Assembly (NCBI GenBank): GCA_934702375.1
Contig: CAKUYE010000021.1
Span: 1 to 35,028, forward strand
Source of the DNA: an uncultured Bacillota bacterium
Lineage (GTDB): Bacteria > Bacillota > Dehalobacteriia > UBA7702
Direction of reading: 5' to 3'
DNA length: 35,028 nt
Both the position numbers and the translations under genes were made by a program. Each line of letters opens with the position of its first letter. Positions within the stretch are counted from its first letter, which is position 1. Shown piece after piece: positions 1 to 7,889 of the stretch. The notes beneath the pieces are model-generated. The model ran no database searches, was not told where the DNA came from, and was given only the letters and a program-made list of their open reading frames with translations.

Positions 1-1044
1 GGTGTGGAAGATTCCGGTGCATCTTATCCCTCCACTTCCGTCTTTGACGATGTGGCAAACGATGCCTACTATGCTTCCCATGTAAAATGGGCGGTAGAAA
101 ACGGCATCACCATAGGGGTAAGCAAAACGGAATTTGCTCCCAACGCGCAAATCTCCCGTCAGGATATGGCAACGATGATGCTCCGCTATGCCAAAGCCAT
201 GGGCATTCAGCTGCCGGAAATGAGCAAAGAAGCCTTTGGCGATGATGCGGATATCGCAGTATATGCCAAAGAAGCGGTCTACAAACTGAAAGCCGTAGAA
301 ATCATCAACGGCAAAGACGGGAACATATTTGATCCCAAAGGCAGCACCACCAGAGCGGAAGTCGCCGCAGTGCTCCACCGTTTCTTGACCTACAAATACG
401 AAGACTTTGTAAAAGTCGATGATACCGATAGCGTGATCGTCGATATCGAAAAATTCACCCTCGGCCAGGGCTTCATTATGGAGCCCACCGTGGTGAAATT
501 GCAGGAAGGTGACAGTGCCGCCGATGTAACCCTTCGCGCTGCCGAACAGGCCGGAGTGGAATTGCAGTACCGCGGTACCGGCTTTGGCTTCTACCTCTCT
601 GCCGTGAGAGATGATGAAACAAGGGAAGCTAATATCCCTCAGTACATTCTCGATGCTATGGAAAAAGCCGGTGCTGTGTTGATTGGTCGGGAAAGCCAGA
701 CCTGGCTGAGCGAAAAAGATTACAACAGCGCCCAAGGCGGTTGGATCTATTGGGTTAACAGCGTGCATATGGGCAAAAGTGCCGAATATGCCGAAATGAA
801 GGCCGGTGATGTGATCCGCTGGCAGTTTACTGTATATGGCATGGGCCTTGACCTTGGTGCAAAAATCCAAGGCGCCACTCCCTACGTTACCGTAGGTGAT
901 AAAGATGCTCTCATTCATGCCATGGCCGTAGCCAGCAACCGCGAAAAAGCCGGCAAAGCCTATAAAAACGCTGTAAAAGTAATGGAGAAGATGGATGCGA
1001 CACAAGCTGAAATCAATGCCGCTACGGAAGCGCTAAACGACTGA
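1..1044 (+). CDS. SLH-domain surface protein with C-terminal transcobalamin-like DUF4430 domain (5' end missing)
   Basis: The reading frame is open from the first base, so the N-terminus lies outside the window. The visible part starts with two S-layer-homology repeats (about residues 14-66 and 78-130; motifs FDDVANDAYY, AVENGITIGV, TRAEVAAVLHRFL), which normally bind secondary wall polymers and hold the protein on the cell surface. Residues of about 150-290 match the DUF4430 pattern related to the C-terminal domain of transcobalamin/intrinsic factor: a hydrophobic strand, the segment VKLQEGDSAADV, then GGWIYWVN and AGDVIRWQF. The last 45 residues are a short helical tail ending at a TGA. DUF4430 in surface proteins is often discussed as a corrinoid or tetrapyrrole ligand domain; binding here is inference. 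The gene lies just upstream of a corrinoid-dependent methyltransferase operon but is separated from it by 416 bases with its own promoter. Confidence 0.85.
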   Translation, partial: GVEDSGASYPSTSVFDDVANDAYYASHVKWAVENGITIGVSKTEFAPNAQISRQDMATMMLRYAKAMGIQLPEMSKEAFGDDADIAVYAKEAVYKLKAVEIINGKDGNIFDPKGSTTRAEVAAVLHRFLTYKYEDFVKVDDTDSVIVDIEKFTLGQGFIMEPTVVKLQEGDSAADVTLRAAEQAGVELQYRGTGFGFYLSAVRDDETREANIPQYILDAMEKAGAVLIGRESQTWLSEKDYNSAQGGWIYWVNSVHMGKSAEYAEMKAGDVIRWQFTVYGMGLDLGAKIQGATPYVTVGDKDALIHAMAVASNREKAGKAYKNAVKVMEKMDATQAEINAATEALND

Positions 1045-1058
1045 TACTCAGCAAAACG

Positions 1059-1127
1059 CCTGCTAAAATACCTTTCCCTTGAGGGGAAGGTGGGGCGAAG
1101 ACCCGGATGAGGTGTCGCGAAAGTAGA
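1059..1127. repeat. Dispersed stem-loop (REP-like) element, copy A
   Basis: It starts CCTGCTAAAATACC and contains the hairpin CCTTTCCCTTGAGGGGAAGG followed by a short second stem (GGG/CCC), then GGATGAGGTG and GTAGA. A second copy with the same order of elements is at 6059-6128. It sits directly after the SLH gene and may also act as its 3' end. REP-like elements of this form (CTTGAGGGGAAGG...GGATGAGGTG) recur in many Bacillota intergenic regions. Confidence 0.7.
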
Positions 1128-1152
1128 TACAAAATTAATATTGTAAAAGAAG

Positions 1153-1197
1153 CTGCGGCGCAGAGCGTATCGTTGAAAGATATGTTCTACGCCGCAG
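1153..1197. other. Inverted repeat of unknown role
   Basis: CTGCGGCG (1153-1160) pairs perfectly with CGCCGCAG (1190-1197) across a 29-base loop. No T-tract follows, so it is not a convincing terminator. It lies between the repeat element and the upstream activator sites of the mtbB operon. Confidence 0.4.
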
Positions 1198-1212
1198 TTG
1201 CTGTCTGCAATG

Positions 1213-1314
1213 ATGAAAATTTTCATTGCTGCCAATGAAAATAATCATCGACCGTTTTTAAAGGCTTTTCGTGAAAAAATGGGCTTTTGTTGCGGATATG
1301 ATGAAAATTTTCAT
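1213..1314. promoter_or_regulatory. Palindromic upstream activator sites of the mtbB operon
   Basis: The perfect 14-base palindrome ATGAAAATTTTCAT occurs at 1213-1226 and again at 1301-1314; a near copy, ATGAAAATAATCAT, is at 1235-1248. They lie roughly 90 to 190 bases upstream of the -24 element, the usual position of enhancer sites for AAA+ sigma-54 activators. The likely binder is the PAS/AAA+ regulator encoded at 19350-21140; that assignment is inference. Confidence 0.6.
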
Positions 1315-1403
1315 TATTATGTGGTGTTGTCTTGCTCTTTGTATAATCTTTTGCCATAGCTTTGAGCAGGCAAAAGTGTTCTTTTTTCTCTTCGGATGTT
1401 TTC

Positions 1404-1419
1404 TGGCACGGTATTTGCA
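1404..1419 (+). promoter_or_regulatory. Sigma-54 (-24/-12) promoter of the mtbB operon
   Basis: TGGCACG (1404-1410), four bases, then TTGCA (1415-1419): a full match to the sigma-54 consensus. Transcription should start around 1430, about 30 bases before the mtbB start codon. The same element with the same spacing is at 21504-21519. Confidence 0.9.
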
Positions 1420-1460
1420 ATATATAAGGGCAAAGATAAAAAAGAAGGGGGATTTCAATT

Positions 1461-2849
1461 ATGGCAAAAATCCTTACCCGCTACGGCGATAACTACGTAG
1501 CAGAAATGACCGAAGCCGAAATTCGTGCCGACATTGAAGACGGTACTCAAGACGCTGCGGATCGTGCTCAGATTCCCGCATTAACTACAGATGAAATGGA
1601 TTATCTCTACGAGATCATTGCCTGCCCGCAAAAGATCGTGTCCGTAGAACCCGGTAAAGAAGTTGTGGTATCCTTTGACGCCGGTACTTTAAAACTCAGT
1701 GTAAGAAACGGTATCCCCATGGATCGTCTCCAGGCAATTCTCACCCAGGAACGCGCCCTTGCTTCTGACAGTATCGAGCTTTGCCATGTTGATTACAGCT
1801 ACAAACCCATCAAACCCATCATTTCCGAAGAGCGTCAGGCCATGGAACAGGCTCAACTTTTGACGACACTTCCGGTAATGTACGGTGCCATGCCCAATAT
1901 GGGGCTTTATACCAAACCCGACGGCCCCTGTGAAAACTGGGCAGAATTGCTCCCCGCAGGTAAAATTCCCGAAGCTCGTGCCGCTCAGGAAGAAGCCATT
2001 GAACATGCCATCAAAGATATCGTGTTCGTGGCCTCCAATATGATCGAAAGCGGTGCCGACGGCATCAACTTTGATACCGTAGGTGCTTCCGGTGATGCCG
2101 ATGTAAAAGCCAGCTTGGAAGCGGTTCGTATCTTGAAAAAAATGTATCCCACCACCGGTTTTGAAGTCGGTATGGCCGGTGAATTCAACCTTGGCATGCA
2201 TGGTCAGCTGGCCTTTGATGATGAAATCATCGCCGGTCTCTATCCCCATCAGCAGGTCAAAATGGCGGAAAGAGCCGGGGTTTCCATCTTTGGTATGGCC
2301 GTAAATACCAACAGCTCCATGTCTCTGGCCTGGAATTTGGCCCGTGTTGTCACCTTTGCTAAGGCTGCGGTAAAAGCGGCGGATATCCCCGTCCATGCCA
2401 ATGTCGGTATGGGTGTTGGCGGTGTGCCCCTTTCCGTTATTCCTTCTGCCGATGCCGTATCCCGTGTCGATAAAGCTTTGATCGAAATCGCCGGGGTAGA
2501 CGGGTTGTAGGTAGGCGCAGGCGATACCTTCGGTATGGCAGTAACCCATGAATCCTGTGCGGGTATGGGCGGCATCAGGGGTGCCGGCGACTTGGTATTC
2601 CGCATGGAATTACAAGGTTATAAGATCAACGATGCTAAGAAATATGTTGCAGACAAACTCGGTTGCCCCGTGGAATATCTGGCAGACTGTGCAGAAATGA
2701 AAGATCTCAGGGAAGAACTTAACATTGGCACCACCCAGGTACGTCCCGACGCCGGCATCGGTATGCAGACAAAATTCCGCATTGCAGATATCCTCAATAT
2801 TCCGATCAACAGTGTAAACCGCTTTAAAAAGGAAGCCGGTCTCAAATAA
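1461..2849 (+). CDS. mtbB: Dimethylamine methyltransferase MtbB, read through an in-frame amber (pyrrolysine) codon
   Basis: MtbB transfers a methyl group from dimethylamine to the Co(I) corrinoid of MtbC. The gene is interrupted by TAG at 2508-2510, after GVDGL and before VGAGDTFGMAVTHESCAG; the same frame then continues without a break to TAA at 2849. Reading TAG as pyrrolysine (residue 350) gives 462 residues, close to the usual MtbB length, and places it where archaeal MtbB carries pyrrolysine. Sequence on both sides is MtbB-like with no other lesion, which argues against a pseudogene. The start ATG has a GGGGG ribosome site about 10 bases upstream. First gene of a sigma-54 operon, with mtbC and a permease following. 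Conventional gene callers would split it into 349- and about 104-residue pieces. Pyrrolysine insertion itself is inferred, since no pyl genes lie in the window. Confidence 0.93.
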
Positions 2850-2924
2850 ATTTTAGAGATCATAAATAAAACAGATAAAAAAAAGATAAAACATTAAAAC
2901 GAAAAAAGAGATAGGAGGCATCTC

Positions 2925-3569
2925 ATGTCTAAAGAAACATTAATTAAAGAAGCCATCGATTCCATGATCAAATATGATGAAGCCATTGCAACCGATGTTA
3001 TGAACCGTGCCATTGCCGAAGATTGTGCTGTGGATGTTCTTTCCGAAGGTTTTTCCGCCGGTATCCGCGAAGTCGGTGATCTTTTCGGCAAAGGCCGCGT
3101 ATTCCTTCCCGAGCTGATGCTTGCTGCGGAAGTAATGCAGAAGGTCAGCGATATTCTTGATGCCGAAATGGCCAAAAAAGGCGATGTTGCCGAAAAGAAA
3201 GGCACCATGATCCTGGCTACCGTACAGGGCGATGTTCATGATATCGGCAAAGGGATCGTTGCTTCCCTTATCAAAACCCAGGGGATTGAGGTTGTTGACC
3301 TTGGCCGCGATGTTCCTGCCGAAACCATCGTGGATAAAGCCGTAGAACTCAATGCAGACCTCATCGGTACTTCCGCTTTGCTCACCACCACCATGGGCGA
3401 ATGTAAAAAACTGGAAGATATGCTCAAAGAACGGGGTATCAAGGATCAGTTTAAGACTCTCATCGGCGGTGCACCCGTAACGGAACGCTTTGCAAAACGC
3501 ATTGGTGCCGACGCTTATGGCGAAGACGCTGCCGAAGCCGTTGAAAAAGCATTAGCATTGCTTTCCTAA
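2925..3569 (+). CDS. mtbC: Methylamine corrinoid protein (MtbC-like)
   Basis: 214-residue corrinoid carrier that accepts the methyl group from the amine methyltransferase and hands it to a second methyltransferase. Residues 1-90 form the helical cap domain of B12-dependent methyltransferases. A Rossmann-like B12-binding domain follows, with the cobalt-ligand motif GDVHDIGKG near residue 105 (His as lower ligand), then SALLTTTM and TLIGGAPV, the usual pattern DxHxxG...SxL...GG. The start has a strong AGGAGG at 2912-2917. It follows mtbB by 75 bases. MtbC and MttC (the trimethylamine carrier) are hard to tell apart by eye; the name rests on its position next to mtbB. As the only corrinoid protein in the window, it may also serve the MttB proteins encoded at 24358-27360. 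Confidence 0.9.
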   Translation: MSKETLIKEAIDSMIKYDEAIATDVMNRAIAEDCAVDVLSEGFSAGIREVGDLFGKGRVFLPELMLAAEVMQKVSDILDAEMAKKGDVAEKKGTMILATVQGDVHDIGKGIVASLIKTQGIEVVDLGRDVPAETIVDKAVELNADLIGTSALLTTTMGECKKLEDMLKERGIKDQFKTLIGGAPVTERFAKRIGADAYGEDAAEAVEKALALLS

Positions 3570-3630
3570 TGATCTCCCTTTGGGTCAAACATTGTATTTA
3601 CCGCTATATTGACCCCATGTAATGCAAGCT

Positions 3631-3658
3631 AGGGCAAGGCTTACCATTGCCTTGCCCT
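3631..3658 (+). terminator. Hairpin between mtbC and the permease gene (weak terminator or processing stem)
   Basis: AGGGCAAGGC (3631-3640) pairs perfectly with GCCTTGCCCT (3649-3658), loop of 8. The following bases are only partly T-rich (GCTTCCCCTTTATA), so it probably slows or processes the transcript, lowering permease expression relative to mtbBC. Confidence 0.45.
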
Positions 3659-3707
3659 GCTTCCCCTTTATACCAGAGTAGGAAAACAAGAAATAAGGAG
3701 TTTTGAT

Positions 3708-4643
3708 ATGAATACGATTACATTATTTCTTGCCGTTATCATTGTTTTAACAGTTATTTTCCTCGTGTATTTCTTCTCCGATCTGTTTAAAAATGATGAA
3801 GCAAAAGCCAGTTTGAAAGATAAGAAAAATTGGGTAAATCTCTCCATCGCCGGGGTGGTAACGCAGTTTTTCGATTATATGGGCATCGGTTCTTATGCCA
3901 CGCTGACCGCATGGTTTAAATTTACCAAAGCTGTGCCGGATCGTTTGATCCCCGGGACTTTAAATACCTGCACCATCTTTACCATGACTTTTATGACCGT
4001 CGCTACGGTCACCACCATTGAAATCGCTCCTGCCACTTTGTGGACCGGCTGCATTTGTGCCGGCCTTGGCGGTTTCCTCGGTGCCGGCATCATCAGTAAG
4101 CTCAATGTAAATGCCATTCGCTGGGGCATGGGCATCGCTTTGATCATCGTTGCTGCCATCATTGCCCTTCGTCAGCTCGGCTTTATGCCCGGCGGCGGTG
4201 AAGCCATCGGTATTTACGGCGGCAAACTCGTGATCCTCGGGATTGTGGCCTTTATCCTCGGTGCTCTGATGACCATCGGTATCGGCCTGTATGCTCCCAT
4301 GATGGCTTGCGCCTTTATGCTGGGTCTCAGCCCCCTCGTTGCTTATCCTCTCTTTATGGGCTCCTGTGCCGTGATGATTCCCATTGCCGGCCTTCGCTTC
4401 GTAAGAGAATGCAAAAAGCAGAAACGTTTGCAGTATGACTACAAGGCATTTATCTGCGTCAGTGTTGCCGGCTCCGTCGGCGTCCTAATCGGTCTCTTTC
4501 TCATCACCTCTCTGCCTTTGGATGTACTCAAATGGATCATTGCCTGTGTTCTAGTTGTCACGGCCGTGCTGATGTTCAAGAGTGCTCGGGACAGCAAAAA
4601 CCTCGTAGATGACGATGTGAAGATTTCTGCTGCCGTAGACTAA
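3708..4643 (+). CDS. TauE/SafE-family membrane permease (amine operon 1)
   Basis: 311-residue integral membrane protein with about eight hydrophobic segments and the glycine-rich pattern of TauE/SafE (sulfite exporter/permease) proteins, e.g. GLGGFLGAGIISKLN and ALMTIGIGLYAPMM. N-terminal segment MNTITLFLAVIIVLTVIFL is the first membrane span. A clear paralogue is encoded at 21584-22522; they share GIGSY, IPGTLNTC, the RxGMGIALIIVA stretch and GLSPLVAYP-like motifs. Presence of one copy in each sigma-54 amine operon suggests movement of an amine, a methyl-donor precursor or a by-product, but the substrate cannot be read from sequence. Start ATG has AAGGAG upstream. Last gene before the terminator at 4750. 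Confidence 0.78.
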   Translation: MNTITLFLAVIIVLTVIFLVYFFSDLFKNDEAKASLKDKKNWVNLSIAGVVTQFFDYMGIGSYATLTAWFKFTKAVPDRLIPGTLNTCTIFTMTFMTVATVTTIEIAPATLWTGCICAGLGGFLGAGIISKLNVNAIRWGMGIALIIVAAIIALRQLGFMPGGGEAIGIYGGKLVILGIVAFILGALMTIGIGLYAPMMACAFMLGLSPLVAYPLFMGSCAVMIPIAGLRFVRECKKQKRLQYDYKAFICVSVAGSVGVLIGLFLITSLPLDVLKWIIACVLVVTAVLMFKSARDSKNLVDDDVKISAAVD

Positions 4644-4749
4644 TCTCTTCGTAAGGGATCCCTTGTAAACCTTCTAAAATATTTTGTGTTTTGTATTTTC
4701 ACTACCAACCATAGTGTGAATGTTAAAAATAAATTCGGTTTGTTTTACC

Positions 4750-4779
4750 GTACCCGCTGCCATGGCGGGTACTTTTTTT
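4750..4779 (+). terminator. Rho-independent terminator of the mtbB operon
   Basis: GTACCCGC (4750-4757) pairs with GCGGGTAC (4765-4772), followed by seven T. Confidence 0.88.
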
Positions 4780-4801
4780 ATGATTCTCCTGTCGCCAAGA
4801 C

Positions 4802-4830
4802 TTGCGTAAACGAGATTTGTATGCTATAAT
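4802..4830 (+). promoter_or_regulatory. Sigma-A-type promoter for the VanY-like gene
   Basis: TTGCGT (4802-4807), 17-base spacer, extended -10 TGCTATAAT ending at 4830. Confidence 0.7.
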
Positions 4831-4875
4831 AAAGACCTCATTGTTTTTCTGTTTCCTTTCTTTTCTGTTTGGTTT

Positions 4876-4910
4876 CCCCGTCACGGTCTGTGGCGGGGTA
4901 TTGTTTTTCC
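4876..4910 (+). terminator. Leader hairpin with T-tract upstream of the VanY-like gene
   Basis: CCCCG.CAC (4876-4884) pairs with GTG.CGGGG (about 4890-4898), followed by TATTGTTTTT. It lies between the promoter at 4802 and the start codon, so it could attenuate transcription. A second possible -10 (TATAAT, 4943-4948) lies beyond it but has no good -35. Confidence 0.4.
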
Positions 4911-4982
4911 GGAATATTCACCCAAGCTCCATAAAGGGGTAGTATAATGACCTTATTACAGTGATGGGTAGGGGAGGTTTCT

Positions 4983-5798
4983 TTGTCTATGCCCGGTTCT
5001 AAAAAAAGTTTAAGAAAAAAGATTACCATATCTATTTGCATAGCTCTCGTCATTATTGTAGGCGTCATTGTATGCTGTTTGATAAATCGCGCCCCGCAGC
5101 AGGACACCGCTGCAGAGCCGGCAACGGCACCTGCCATGAGCGGCAATGTGGAGGAAAATACTGCGCCGACAGGAGACGGTACGCCCTATGTGGACCCCAA
5201 TGTTGACCCTTCCTATTATCAGATCATCAATCGTTCCAATCCGATTGAGCCCAACTATATTGCCGGTACCGGTGAGCTTACGGAAATCGAGGGCAAGCAG
5301 ATGGAAACCAATGCCGCTGCGGCTCTGGCGCAAATGGTGGCGGATCTTCGGGGGCAGGGTATGGATATTATTATTCAGTCCGGCTATCGCACCGACAGTG
5401 ATCAGGAATTTTTGTATAACCGCCAGATCCAACGGCAAAACGGCAATGAGGAAAAGACGGCCACCATCTCGGCAAAGCCCCTCACCAGTGAGCATCAGGC
5501 CGGTTTGGCGGTGGATCTCAGTGTGGATGGCACCCTTACCGAAGCCTTTGGCAGTACGGAACAGGGGAAATGGCTCTATGCCAATTGTATGAACTACGGC
5601 TTTATCCTCCGTTACCAAAAGGATAAAACGGAGTTTACCGGAATCATTTCCGAGCCATGGCATTTTCGTTTTGTCGGCTCTAAGGAGCAGGCCACGGCGA
5701 TTATGAATTCCGGAATGTGTATGGAGGAATATTTCGGCAATTATTTGCGGGAGGAGGATATAGCTCCCTACAGGGCGTATCTTGATGAGGTTCAGTGA
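4983..5798 (+). CDS. VanY-type D-alanyl-D-alanine carboxypeptidase (M15B), membrane anchored
   Basis: 271 residues. A basic N-terminus is followed by one hydrophobic span (about residues 13-35, ITISICIALVIIVGVIVCCL), then a low-complexity Ala/Thr/Pro linker and the catalytic domain. The M15B zinc site is visible as SEHQAGLAVD (His and Asp) and EPWHFRFVG (second His), with GYRTDSDQ upstream as expected. Such enzymes trim D-Ala from peptidoglycan stem peptides at the outer face of the membrane. Start is either TTG at 4983, five bases after GGGGAGG, or ATG at 4989. Own promoter at 4802, no gene partners. A housekeeping wall enzyme is more likely than vancomycin resistance, since no van regulators or ligases are nearby. 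Confidence 0.88.
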   Translation: MSMPGSKKSLRKKITISICIALVIIVGVIVCCLINRAPQQDTAAEPATAPAMSGNVEENTAPTGDGTPYVDPNVDPSYYQIINRSNPIEPNYIAGTGELTEIEGKQMETNAAAALAQMVADLRGQGMDIIIQSGYRTDSDQEFLYNRQIQRQNGNEEKTATISAKPLTSEHQAGLAVDLSVDGTLTEAFGSTEQGKWLYANCMNYGFILRYQKDKTEFTGIISEPWHFRFVGSKEQATAIMNSGMCMEEYFGNYLREEDIAPYRAYLDEVQ

Positions 5799-6058
5799 TT
5801 TTGGGCTTTTGGTTGGGTGCGTCGGCGTGGCTTGTGTGGAGCGGTCGCGCTGAATGGCTGTAAATCTCCAAATCTGTCTTGTGCCGCAAAACCGGATACC
5901 TCTTGTATACCGGTTTCACGTCCCAAGCCATATTTAACGATTTAAAGCCATTGATCGCAACCGAAGCTATGTTCTACCTCGACGTTGTACGACGGCGACC
6001 GTTTATCCCCCCGAAGAACCTTAAACCGTCGCGAAAAAAACTTCCCAAGTAAAAAGTA
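5799..6058. other. Non-coding stretch with an imperfect inverted repeat
   Basis: No credible gene on either strand. It contains AAACCGG (5889-5895) facing CCGGTTT (5910-5916), a stem with a 14-base loop and no T-tract. The rest, up to the repeat element at 6059, shows nothing I can name. Confidence 0.4.
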
Positions 6059-6128
6059 CCTGCTAGAATGCCTTCCCCTTGAGGGGAAGGGGGACCGCTT
6101 GCGGTGGATGAGGTGGCGTGACGGTAGA
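6059..6128. repeat. Dispersed stem-loop (REP-like) element, copy B
   Basis: Same order as the copy at 1059-1127: CCTGCTAGAATGCC, hairpin CCTTCCCCTTGAGGGGAAGG, second stem ACCGC-TT-GCGGT, then GGATGAGGTG and GTAGA. The first hairpin gains a pair relative to copy A, and the second stem has a different sequence in the two copies but stays paired. Confidence 0.75.
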
Positions 6129-6192
6129 ACACGGCTTGTTTTAGTAGCGTAATTGCGGCGTGAAAATGCGTCTGGGACTATACTGGATTATA

Positions 6193-6240
6193 CAAAAAAG
6201 GCGATTGCAAATCGGTGGATTTGTCAATCGCCCTTTTTTT
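6193..6240 (-). terminator. Terminator of the leftward SLH gene
   Basis: GGCGATTG (6200-6207) pairs with CAATCGCC (6225-6232), flanked by six A on the left and seven T on the right, so it can work in both directions. It lies nine bases after the stop codon of the gene ending at 6249. Confidence 0.85.
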
Positions 6241-6248
6241 GAATCCGT

Positions 6249-7709
6249 TTAGTTTATTTCACGGTCGATCCAGCGGATGTCTTTGTGAAATTCCTTTGCG
6301 TATACGTTGATGATCTTTGCCAGCTGTGCTCTGGTTGCGGTGCCTTTGGGGTCCAGCGTTGTGGGAGTGGTGCCGTTGATGATGCCTTTTTCCACGGCCC
6401 AGGCCATAGCTTCTTTGGCGTAATCGGAAACTTCTTCGGCATCGTTGAATTTTTCCAGACTCGTTGCAGAATAGGGTTTGTTTTCATATCTCCAGAAGAA
6501 GGTCATCACATCCTCTCTGGTAACGTTGTCGTTGGTGCCGAAATAGGTTTCGCTGTAACCGGTCGTGACCTTGTTTTTATAGGCCCATGCAATTGCCTTT
6601 GTATACCATTGATTGGTTTCTACATCGGTAAAGGGGATGTCGCTGCTGCTATCGGGAGATTCTGCCAGGCGGTAAAGGGTTGTAACCATCTGCGCCCGGG
6701 TTACCGATTCTAGGGGGCCGAAGGTGTCTTCTCCGGTACCTTTCATCAGCTCGTTGTCCAGATTAAAGTCGATGTAGAGCTTTGCCCAGCCCCATTGATT
6801 ATGGTCGGTGAAATATCCGTAGGGATCTCCAAAGATAACGTGCTGAACGTAACAGTCACCGTAGTCCGGGCCAATTCTTCCAAAAAGCATATAGAGCTTG
6901 GTTTTTCCGGTAAAATCTCTGCCGTCTTTTTCCCACTGAACCGTAAGGGTTGAGGGATCCAGAGTATAGCCTTTCGATGCAAAAAGTGCCGTTGCCGGTA
7001 CCTTGAGCTCGATCCCGGTGTTACTTTCGAAGATATTCATGTTTTTGTAGTGGTAACCGATGGCGTTGAGATTGCCGCCGTTGATGGTGATCAAGCCTTT
7101 GGTTTTGATTCCCGGAAAATCAAGCTGGCTGCTGTGTACGGTTACGTAGCCGCTGTTCATGGTGAAGCTATCGGCGTTGATTCTGCCAACGGTAAACTTG
7201 TTTTGATGGTCCATGGTCACATTTTCGGTGCAGATGATCCGGCCCAGAGAGATGATGCCGTTGCCTTTCCATTGCAGATCCCCAAAAGCCCGGATGGCAT
7301 AGGTGTTCAAAGAACCGCTGCCGCTGACCGTAAGGTTTTCTGTTCCAAGAATCTCGGCAAAGGACAGATCGTCGGAGGTTTTGATCTTGTTTTCTCCGAG
7401 GAGTACCAGCTCGCAATTGGCATCAATAACGATTCCCGAGGTAAAGGATATGCCGTTGTAATTGAATGCTTTTTCACAAGGTACTGTGGCGTTTTCCAGG
7501 GTTAGGGTGTAGGGGCTTTTGCTGTTTTTGGGCAGCTGCAATGTTGCGGTGCCGTTGCCGCAGGGGATCCCGGCAGTGCGATTGGCATCGGTAAATTGGG
7601 TGTTTCCGATCCAGATCGGATAGCTTTTTGCCGATACGCCCACGGTGATGCTCCCCAACAGGAACACGGCCATACAGAGGGTGATAAAAATGCGTAAAGT
7701 TTTTTTCAT
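6249..7709 (-). CDS. Secreted SLH-domain surface protein
   Basis: 486 residues. Signal peptide at 1-27 (MKKTLRIFITL... ending SVGVSA-like, cut before KSYPIW). Residues of about 30-240 are rich in short repeated strand motifs with regular Gly/Asn (ENKIKTSD, ENLTVSGSGSL, GLITINGGNL), the look of a parallel beta-helix. Three SLH repeats make up the C-terminus (about 320-355, 362-410, 420-472; motifs FTDVETNQWY, AWAYKNKVTTGY, AWAVEKGIINGT, TRAQLAKIINVYAK). It is probably anchored in the S-layer or wall. No catalytic motif was recognised. AGGAGG (7716-7721) precedes the ATG. It stands alone, with its own promoter and terminator. Confidence 0.85.
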   Translation of the reverse strand: MKKTLRIFITLCMAVFLLGSITVGVSAKSYPIWIGNTQFTDANRTAGIPCGNGTATLQLPKNSKSPYTLTLENATVPCEKAFNYNGISFTSGIVIDANCELVLLGENKIKTSDDLSFAEILGTENLTVSGSGSLNTYAIRAFGDLQWKGNGIISLGRIICTENVTMDHQNKFTVGRINADSFTMNSGYVTVHSSQLDFPGIKTKGLITINGGNLNAIGYHYKNMNIFESNTGIELKVPATALFASKGYTLDPSTLTVQWEKDGRDFTGKTKLYMLFGRIGPDYGDCYVQHVIFGDPYGYFTDHNQWGWAKLYIDFNLDNELMKGTGEDTFGPLESVTRAQMVTTLYRLAESPDSSSDIPFTDVETNQWYTKAIAWAYKNKVTTGYSETYFGTNDNVTREDVMTFFWRYENKPYSATSLEKFNDAEEVSDYAKEAMAWAVEKGIINGTTPTTLDPKGTATRAQLAKIINVYAKEFHKDIRWIDREIN

Positions 7710-7738
7710 TGTTTTCCTCCTGAAATTTTTGCAATGCC

Positions 7739-7744
7739 ATTATA
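7739..7744 (-). promoter_or_regulatory. Probable -10 element for the leftward SLH gene
   Basis: On the minus strand, TATAAT preceded by TGA (extended -10) lies about 30 bases upstream of the start codon; no good -35 is visible. Confidence 0.5.
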
Positions 7745-7844
7745 TCATAGATTTTCCGTCATGCATAGAAAAATATTTTTGTATGTGACTTTTTCTCGCA
7801 CGCACATTTTTTCTCCGTTTCGCATAGGATATCTTGTCCTGTTC

Positions 7845-7873
7845 TTGACAAGGGGCTTGGGATTTGTTATGAT
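7845..7873 (+). promoter_or_regulatory. Sigma-A promoter of the cysE-cysS operon
   Basis: TTGACA (7845-7850), 17-base spacer, TATGAT (7868-7873). Confidence 0.88.
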
Positions 7874-7889
7874 ATTCATATTCCGAATA

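Noticed and set aside
1271..1492. Small plus-strand frame of 73 codons before mtbB
   Set aside because: It covers the activator sites and sigma-54 promoter and overlaps the mtbB start; no ribosome site.
2508..2534. mtbB and mttB as frameshifted or stop-containing pseudogenes
   Set aside because: Each has one TAG only, no shift, at the known pyrrolysine position, with intact promoters and operon context.
2523..2535. Small hairpin ATACC-TTC-GGTAT just after the mtbB amber codon as a pyrrolysine insertion element
   Set aside because: It is only five pairs, has no counterpart after the mttB amber codon, and such elements are not needed for amber readthrough.
4983..5798. VanY-like gene as vancomycin resistance
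   Set aside because: No vanHAX, vanRS or vanZ nearby; a single carboxypeptidase of this kind is usual in wall metabolism.
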